Source of the DNA: Campylobacterales bacterium
GTDB lineage: Bacteria > Campylobacterota > Campylobacteria > Campylobacterales > QNZT01
DNA length: 13,595 nucleotides
Assembly (NCBI GenBank): GCA_027080605.1
Contig: JALWRO010000258.1
Location: 1 to 13,595, forward strand
Direction: 5' to 3'
A model generated the notes under the pieces. It ran no database searches. It was not told where the DNA came from and saw only the letters and a list, made by a program, of their open reading frames with translations. Every line of letters starts with the position of its first letter. Position 1 is the stretch's first letter. This document shows positions 6,385-11,283 of this stretch, in pieces. A program made the position numbers and the translations under genes.

Positions 6385-7341
6385 ATGCGAGAGATTTTAA
6401 CAGCGGGGCGCTATTTTCGCCGAAAATTTGGATGCAATGTCTATAAAACACCCATTTCGATACTGGGATTTACCTGTCCCAATATCGACGGTAAAGTCGC
6501 CAAAGGCGGATGTACCTTTTGTGAAAATGAATCTTTCAGCCCTAATCTGGCGCAAAAAGCTTCCAAAAAGTTCTATCTGAGTCCAGAATCGGTTGAAAAT
6601 CCGCTGCTGGAACGACAGCTGGAGCAGGTGCGCAGTCAGTACCGTTTTACCAAAAACAAGCTTGCCAAAAAGTTTGGTGCGAAAAAGTTTATCGCCTATT
6701 TTCAGTCTTTTACCAACACTTATGCGCCGCTCGATACTCTCAAAGCGCTCTATGAAGAGGCGCTTGCACAGGAAGATTGTGTGGGACTCAGTATCGGGAC
6801 GCGTACGGACAGTGTGAATGACGAAGTTCTTGCTTACCTCAAAGAGCTGAGTAAAGAACATGAAATCTGGGTGGAGTACGGCATACAAAGTGTTTATGAT
6901 GAGACCCTGGAAGCGATCAACCGCGGACACAGCGTCGCCAATATCAAAGAGTGGATTTTACGTACCAAAGAGTACGGACTCAATGTCTGCGGACATCTGA
7001 TCTTCGGACTTCCGGGAGAGACACAGGAGATGATGCTCGACAGCGTGACCGCGTCGATTGACTGGAAAGTAGACTCCCTGAAAATTCACCCGATGTATGT
7101 CACCAACAACACAGCACTTGCAGCAGATTACCGCCGGGGGAAATTCATTCCCATTACCGAAGAAGCCTATATCGATACCCTGATCAAAACCTTTAAAATG
7201 TTGCCGGAAGATATCATGATACAACGTATCACGGCGGGTATAGATGATCCGTCTCTTCTGGCGCCGGAGTGGTGCAGAAACAAACACTTGCAGATGAAAC
7301 ATATACGAAACGCGTTGCTGAAAGAGGGATTGGCTTACTGA
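6385..7341 (+). CDS. Radical SAM protein of the YhcC/TIGR01212 type
   Basis: 318 residues. The N-terminus has the cysteine cluster C31-x11-C43-xx-C46 (FTCPNIDGKVAKGGCTFC), the [4Fe-4S]/S-adenosylmethionine motif with the long first spacing characteristic of the YhcC group. It continues with typical family segments: FIAYFQSFTNTYAPLDTLKALYEEAL, VGLSIGTRTDSV, EYGIQSVYDETLEAINRGHS, and CGHLIFGLPGETQEMM. The fold is an Elp3-like radical SAM barrel. The substrate of YhcC-type proteins is not established to my knowledge, so none is proposed. The ATG lies only 3 bp after the purF stop and has no clear Shine-Dalgarno, so translation is probably coupled to purF. It is the last gene of the 2830-7341 cluster. 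A weak ACGAA/TTCGT hairpin follows the stop but lacks a T-run. Confidence 0.88.
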   Translation: MREILTAGRYFRRKFGCNVYKTPISILGFTCPNIDGKVAKGGCTFCENESFSPNLAQKASKKFYLSPESVENPLLERQLEQVRSQYRFTKNKLAKKFGAKKFIAYFQSFTNTYAPLDTLKALYEEALAQEDCVGLSIGTRTDSVNDEVLAYLKELSKEHEIWVEYGIQSVYDETLEAINRGHSVANIKEWILRTKEYGLNVCGHLIFGLPGETQEMMLDSVTASIDWKVDSLKIHPMYVTNNTALAADYRRGKFIPITEEAYIDTLIKTFKMLPEDIMIQRITAGIDDPSLLAPEWCRNKHLQMKHIRNALLKEGLAY

Positions 7342-7427
7342 CGAATTGCTTTCGTATACTTTATGTGCATCTTCGTAACCAGACAGTAATCAGAAAACTT
7401 TACAAACTAAAAATTACCTTTTGTTGC

Positions 7428-7454
7428 TATACAATATATATTTTTTGCCGATAA
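7428..7454 (+). promoter_or_regulatory. Candidate sigma-28 (FliA)-type promoter before the FIST-GGDEF/EAL operon
   Basis: GCCGATAA at 7447-7454 exactly matches the sigma-28 -10 consensus. TATA at 7428-7431 lies 15 bases upstream, one mismatch from the consensus TAAA at the consensus spacing. Transcription would begin near 7462, leaving a leader of about 28 bases before the ATG at 7490. An overlapping vegetative -10 candidate, TACAAT (7430-7435), has no good -35 box, so sigma-70 transcription is a real alternative. The call depends on the genome encoding FliA. Confidence 0.45.
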
Positions 7455-7489
7455 TAAAGAAATAATTGATCAAACAAAAGGCAGATGTG

Positions 7490-8623
7490 ATGAAGAGTAC
7501 AATTTATGAATATGTGGACGGTGGGTGGAGTGCGCCTTTTGACACTTCGGCTGACGGAGAGAACAGCGTTGTTTTGATTTTTGCGGATTCTGATGTAGCA
7601 CTGATTGAAAAACCGTTGAAAGAGGTCAGCGATGCGTACCCCAAAGCTGTTCTTATGGGGGCATCCGGTGCGGGGATGATTATTGACGATATGATCGGTG
7701 ACGGCATTTTGAGTGCGATGGTCATACAGTTTGAGAAGACGAGGGTGCAGTTGCACTATCAGGAGGTCAAAGAGAGTCAAGATTCTCTGGAAGCAGGTTA
7801 TAAGCTGGCTGAATCTTTTGATAAAGAGGGATTGAAATCGCTGTTTGTATTAAGTGACGGGTTGCATGTCAACGGCAGTAAACTTGCTGAAGGTATGGGT
7901 ACGGTTTTAGGCGGTGAAGTTGTCATTACCGGAGGTTTGGCAGGGGACGGTGACAGTTTTGAAAAGACCTGGATACTGGTTGACAGAGTTCCCCGGGAAC
8001 ACTATATCTGTGCGCTGGGACTATATGGTGAAGCGATTGAGATCGGCTACGGTACAGGCGGGGGCTGGCAGCAGATCGGTCCTTTGCGAACCATTACCAA
8101 ATCTAAAGAGAATACACTCTATGAAATAGATCAGAAACCTGCTCTGGGAATTTATAAAGAGTATCTGGGTGAGCGGGCACAATACCTTCCCGCGTCCGGT
8201 TTGCTTTTTCCCATTAAGTTGATCGGTGAAGACGGTAACAGTAAAATTCGTACGGTACTGGCGATCAACGAAGAGGATCAGTCGATTACCTTTGCCGGGG
8301 ATTTACCGGAAGGAAGTACCATCTCCCTGACAACATCGAATTTCTCGAGTCTTGTTGAAGGTGCATCTTACGCAGCCGGTATGATCGATACGGAAAAGTT
8401 TGATACGATACCTTCCAAAGTATCTATTGCCATAAGTTGTGTAGGTAGAAAACTTGTCATGAAACAGCGTACAGAAGATGAACTGGAAGCTGTGAAAGAG
8501 ACCCTGGGTGAAGATACACGTCAGATAGGCTTTTACTCTTACGGGGAAATCTCTCCGGCAAATTTCGGCAAGTGTGATTTGCATAACCAAACGATGACGT
8601 TGACTGTTCTCGGAGAATATTAG
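7490..8623 (+). CDS. FIST domain sensor protein (FIST_N plus FIST_C)
   Basis: 377 residues from the ATG at 7490, preferred over an in-frame TTG at 7466 because AAGG (7478-7481) is spaced correctly before it and the TTG overlaps the predicted transcription start. The N-terminal FIST domain includes SVVLIFADSDVALIEKPLKEVSDAYPKAVLMGASGAGMI and GLHVNGSKLAEGMGTVLGGEVVITGGLAGDG. The C-terminal FIST_C domain has LPASGLLFPI and the family hallmark QIGFYSYGEISP near the end. FIST proteins are cytoplasmic small-ligand sensors, proposed to bind amino acids and commonly linked to chemotaxis, kinases or c-di-GMP enzymes. There is no signal peptide or membrane helix. It ends one base before the GGDEF/EAL gene, so the two are almost certainly co-expressed and probably work together. 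The ligand is unknown. Confidence 0.9.
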   Translation: MKSTIYEYVDGGWSAPFDTSADGENSVVLIFADSDVALIEKPLKEVSDAYPKAVLMGASGAGMIIDDMIGDGILSAMVIQFEKTRVQLHYQEVKESQDSLEAGYKLAESFDKEGLKSLFVLSDGLHVNGSKLAEGMGTVLGGEVVITGGLAGDGDSFEKTWILVDRVPREHYICALGLYGEAIEIGYGTGGGWQQIGPLRTITKSKENTLYEIDQKPALGIYKEYLGERAQYLPASGLLFPIKLIGEDGNSKIRTVLAINEEDQSITFAGDLPEGSTISLTTSNFSSLVEGASYAAGMIDTEKFDTIPSKVSIAISCVGRKLVMKQRTEDELEAVKETLGEDTRQIGFYSYGEISPANFGKCDLHNQTMTLTVLGEY

Positions 8624-8624
8624 T

Positions 8625-10565
8625 ATGCATAAGCTACTTGTCCGGCAGCTCAAAAAGTCGCATATCAAACCTGATGAGATTGATGGGAAATGGTCTAAAT
8701 TGCTGCATTTGGTCTCATCGATGTATTGTGATCTGGATGAAGAGTTGTTTGCCATGCAACATACAATGAAAAAGCTGGATGAAGATATGCATCAGGTCTA
8801 TGAAAAGATGCGTGGTCGTATCTCTGCGGTAGCGGAAACGATGCCTGATATGATCGTACTTATCAACAGTCAGGTCGTCTCAATAGAGCTTTTTTCTATC
8901 GGTGAACAGCAGATATTTTCCAGAGATGAGATTGCCGTGCCGCATGTCAATATTCATGAACTTCTTATACAAAAATATCACATCGGGGTGCTGGCAGAGA
9001 TGGTTCATGAAGCATTGACAACCAAAACGTTGCAAGTCAAAGAGCTGGAAATAGCAGAGTATATCATCGATATCAGTGTGATGGCAACCGGTTTGGTAGA
9101 AAAAAACGAACGTACGCTGATTCTCTCTGTAAGAGATGTCACGTTGCAGAGAAAAGCGCAAAAAAATATTGAATATATCGCGCAGCATGACGGATTGACC
9201 ACACTTTACAACAGAAGGTTTTTCAATCTGACACTCGAAAGATTGAAAAAAGAGGTCTCCGGAGATGACTTTATTGCCATGCTCTATATGGATTTGAACA
9301 AGTTTAAGGAAATCAACGACACACTTGGACATCATGCGGGTGATATTGTATTGAAAGAGGCATCGAAACGATTACTGAAACTTAAACAAAACGGAGATCT
9401 ACTGTTTCGTTTAGGTGGTGACGAATTTGTTTTCATCTGTTTTAAGAGGGAAAACAGGGAAGAGATCGAAAGGTTTGGCGCTACTATTGCCAAAACGTTT
9501 GCAGAACCGTTTTTGATTGAAGGTAACAGGTATAGTTTGTCTGCAAGTATAGGTATTGCAACCTATCCTGAGGATAGCCGAGATTTTGACAAATTGATGC
9601 GCTTTGCCGACGAAGCGATGTTCTTTGCCAAAACACACCCTGACATGGCATATACTTTTTTCAAACCCGAAATGATCGAAGCGCAGGAGCGGTCACAAAA
9701 AATACTGGATAGAATTCAAATTGCACTGCATGAAGATCGATTTACGCTCCATTTTCAGCATCAGGTGGCACTCGATGCAGAAAATATTGTCGGTGTGGAA
9801 GCGTTGATTCGCTGGCATGACGATGAACTCGGTTTTGTTCCTCCGGATGAATTCATACCGGTTGCGGAAGAGAGTACGTCCATTTTGGCGATAGACGCCT
9901 GGGTGGTACGTCACGTGTGTAAAGCGATAGTACGATGGCAACAGGAAAATCTGCCACCGCTCAGAGTGGCTGTCAATCTCTCCCGTACAGGGTTGGGATC
10001 ACGTGCGAATATAGAAAAACTTATTACTATTATCCAGGAAAGCGGTATCGATCCGGGAAGACTCGAATTTGAAATTACAGAGAGTGCTTTACTGGAAAAT
10101 GAGCATAGTTCGCTACAGAATCTTTCATTGTTAAAAGAGTTGGGGTGCAGTGTGGCAATCGATGATTTCGGTACAGGATACTCCTCTTTGTCCAATATGC
10201 GCCATTTTTCTTTTGATAAAATCAAGATAGATAAGAGTTTTATCGATAATATTTTAACAAACAAGTCTGATCTTGCTATTGTGAAATCGGCGATTGCCCT
10301 TGCACACAATCTTGAAGCAGTTGTTGTGGCGGAGGGAATTGAAAAAAAAGAGCAGGCGCTTTTGTTGAAGCGTCTGGGATGTGAACAGATACAGGGGACT
10401 ACTATTACAAACCCTGTGACGAAAAGAGACTTTGGGCATTGGATCGGAGCTGTTTTCAGGCAGCTAATACCGAAATACAATTGTCGGAACTTCATGAAGA
10501 GCTCTGTTTTGTATGAAAATATATTGCAAGAGGAAATAGTATGTGTTTTATACCAACTACTGTAA
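8625..10565 (+). CDS. PAS-like/GGDEF/EAL cyclic-di-GMP signalling protein
   Basis: 646 residues as read; no membrane helices. A helical, probably coiled-coil start (about 25-65) leads into a PAS-like domain (about 66-175; AETMPDMIVLINS to LSVRDVTLQ). The GGDEF domain (about 185-345) has an intact GGDEF (264-268), but the inhibitory RxxD site reads QNGD (255-258), losing the Arg. The EAL domain (about 360-605) keeps EAL (392-394), Asn451, Glu483, DDFGTGYSS (513-521), Lys534, AEGIE (569-573) and Gln590, so phosphodiesterase activity is plausible alongside cyclase activity. It makes and/or degrades c-di-GMP, presumably controlled by the FIST partner one base upstream. GGAG at 8612-8615 is the ribosome-binding site. 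The last ~35 residues have an odd composition: from about 10450 a second frame gives a more plausible ending that stops at 10516, so the 3' end may be frameshifted. Confidence 0.9.
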   Translation: MHKLLVRQLKKSHIKPDEIDGKWSKLLHLVSSMYCDLDEELFAMQHTMKKLDEDMHQVYEKMRGRISAVAETMPDMIVLINSQVVSIELFSIGEQQIFSRDEIAVPHVNIHELLIQKYHIGVLAEMVHEALTTKTLQVKELEIAEYIIDISVMATGLVEKNERTLILSVRDVTLQRKAQKNIEYIAQHDGLTTLYNRRFFNLTLERLKKEVSGDDFIAMLYMDLNKFKEINDTLGHHAGDIVLKEASKRLLKLKQNGDLLFRLGGDEFVFICFKRENREEIERFGATIAKTFAEPFLIEGNRYSLSASIGIATYPEDSRDFDKLMRFADEAMFFAKTHPDMAYTFFKPEMIEAQERSQKILDRIQIALHEDRFTLHFQHQVALDAENIVGVEALIRWHDDELGFVPPDEFIPVAEESTSILAIDAWVVRHVCKAIVRWQQENLPPLRVAVNLSRTGLGSRANIEKLITIIQESGIDPGRLEFEITESALLENEHSSLQNLSLLKELGCSVAIDDFGTGYSSLSNMRHFSFDKIKIDKSFIDNILTNKSDLAIVKSAIALAHNLEAVVVAEGIEKKEQALLLKRLGCEQIQGTTITNPVTKRDFGHWIGAVFRQLIPKYNCRNFMKSSVLYENILQEEIVCVLYQLL

Positions 10566-10582
10566 AATAAGTGTAGATAGCA

Positions 10583-10891
10583 ATGGCAACCTCATTTCAA
10601 AAAGCAGTCTGGGCTGCCATCTCACAAATCCCACGCGGTCAAGTGACGACCTACGGTCTAATTGCCCGACATCTCGGCACCAAAGCCGTACGTGCTGTCG
10701 GTACTGCCGTCGGTAAAAATCCCTACGCTCCCGAAGTTCCCTGTCATCGTGTCGTACCCGCAAGCGGTAAAATCGGCAACTATTCCGGTGAAGGCGGTGT
10801 AGGAAGGAAGATCGTGCTTTTAAAAGAGGAAGGCGTGGAAGTGAAAGAGGGAAAAGTGGTGCGGTTTGAAGAGGTGCTGTTTACTTTTTAA
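10583..10891 (+). CDS. One-domain O6-alkylguanine-DNA alkyltransferase (MGMT/Ogt family)
   Basis: 102 residues comprising only the C-terminal DNA-binding and active-site domain. It has FQKAVWAAISQIPRGQVTTYGLIA with the helix-turn-helix that flips the base, RAVGTAVGKNP, and the active-site motif PCHRVV with Cys54, then GEGGVGRKIVLL. Because Cys is present this should be a true alkyl acceptor, not an ATL protein, where the Cys is replaced. Full-length Ogt/Ada-C proteins have an additional ~70-residue N-terminal domain, which is absent, and the upstream sequence does not encode it. It repairs O6-methylguanine by irreversible transfer to Cys. No clear Shine-Dalgarno is seen; TTGCAA (10524-10529) with TATACC (10549-10554) is a weak promoter candidate. 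The first 200 bp are C-rich and the last 90 bp G-rich. The 3' end overlaps the convergent SUI1 gene by 11 bp. Confidence 0.88.
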   Translation: MATSFQKAVWAAISQIPRGQVTTYGLIARHLGTKAVRAVGTAVGKNPYAPEVPCHRVVPASGKIGNYSGEGGVGRKIVLLKEEGVEVKEGKVVRFEEVLFTF

Positions 10892-11213
10892 ACCCGTACC
10901 CCATCCCTGTCAAAACATCGTGCAGCTTCTCTTTGACTTCTCCCTGAAACTCCAGCGTATCTTCTTTCACCGTTCCTCCTGTGCCGAGTCGTTTTTTAAG
11001 TGTTTTTAGCAGGCTTTGGAGTGCCTCTTTCCCCAGAAAAAAAGGTTTAACGATAGTGACGGTTTTGCCGCGTCGTTTCTCTTTTGCAAAATGAAGTTTG
11101 TGTTTTTCAGGTGTTTTTGTTTCATGAAGTGTTTTTTCTGCTCTTTTTTGTTTATTATCCGCGCTCCAGTCATCGTTAAACTTTGCGCCTATCTCAAAAA
11201 GATTCTCTTTCAT
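10881..11213 (-). CDS. Bacterial SUI1/eIF1-family protein (YciH type)
   Basis: 110 residues. The N-terminal ~40 residues are charged and probably disordered (NDDWSADNKQKRAEKTLHETKTPEKH). The SUI1 domain (about 42-108) has a basic strand KRRGKTVTIVKPFFLG, helix EALQSLLKTLKKRLGTGGTVKEDTLEFQG and the terminal helix KEKLHDVLTGMGYGFKK. The LGTGGTVKEDTLEFQG segment is the SUI1 signature. Bacterial members such as E. coli YciH resemble archaeal/eukaryotic eIF1 and have been proposed to influence start-site selection or translation under stress; the exact role is unsettled. The start ATG follows CAGGAG and lies within a copy of ACTTCATGAA; a second copy encodes L-H-E in the linker. It is divergent from tex with a 65-bp spacer and converges on the alkyltransferase gene with an 11-bp overlap. 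Confidence 0.9.
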   Translation of the reverse strand: MKENLFEIGAKFNDDWSADNKQKRAEKTLHETKTPEKHKLHFAKEKRRGKTVTIVKPFFLGKEALQSLLKTLKKRLGTGGTVKEDTLEFQGEVKEKLHDVLTGMGYGFKK

Positions 11214-11283
11214 GAAGTCTCCTGTCGTTGTTTATGAAAGTATAGTATAATCCTGCAAAAAAATTATCAGGATACTTCATGAA
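11209..11283. repeat. Inverted pair of ACTTCATGAA words at the divergent SUI1 and tex start codons
   Basis: TTCATGAAGT (11209-11218) and ACTTCATGAA (11274-11283) form a 10-bp perfect inverted repeat about 55 bp apart. Each arm overlaps the ATG start codon of its gene, so the SUI1 and tex genes both begin inside the same word. Between the arms lie the shared promoter region and a smaller inverted repeat ATCCTG (11250-11255)/CAGGAT (11268-11273), whose second arm contains the tex Shine-Dalgarno AGGA. Confidence 0.8.
11240..11251. promoter_or_regulatory. Overlapping divergent promoter -10 boxes for tex and the SUI1 gene
   Basis: Rightward, TATAAT at 11246-11251 lies 27 bases before the tex ATG and would start transcription near 11258. 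Leftward, the complement of the bases just before and overlapping it reads TATACTATACT, giving a -10 about 27-30 bases before the SUI1 start. Neither side has a convincing -35 box. The overlap means the two genes may compete for polymerase. This is a pattern-based call. Confidence 0.5.

Noticed and set aside
7341..7355. ACGAA-TTGCT-TTCGT hairpin after the radical SAM gene as a terminator
   Set aside because: The stem is only 5 bp, AT-rich and has no T-run after it.
7466..7489. Earlier start of the FIST protein at TTG 7466
   Set aside because: The ATG at 7490 has a properly spaced AAGG, and the TTG lies only a few bases from the predicted transcription start.
10583..10891. Alkyltransferase-like (ATL) protein rather than a true alkyltransferase
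   Set aside because: The active-site motif is PCHR with the acceptor Cys present; ATL proteins have another residue there.
11250..11273. ATCCTG/CAGGAT hairpin as an RNA switch hiding the tex ribosome-binding site
   Set aside because: With the -10 box at 11246-11251 the first arm would lie upstream of the transcription start, so it would not be in the mRNA. A DNA-level operator remains possible but is unsupported.
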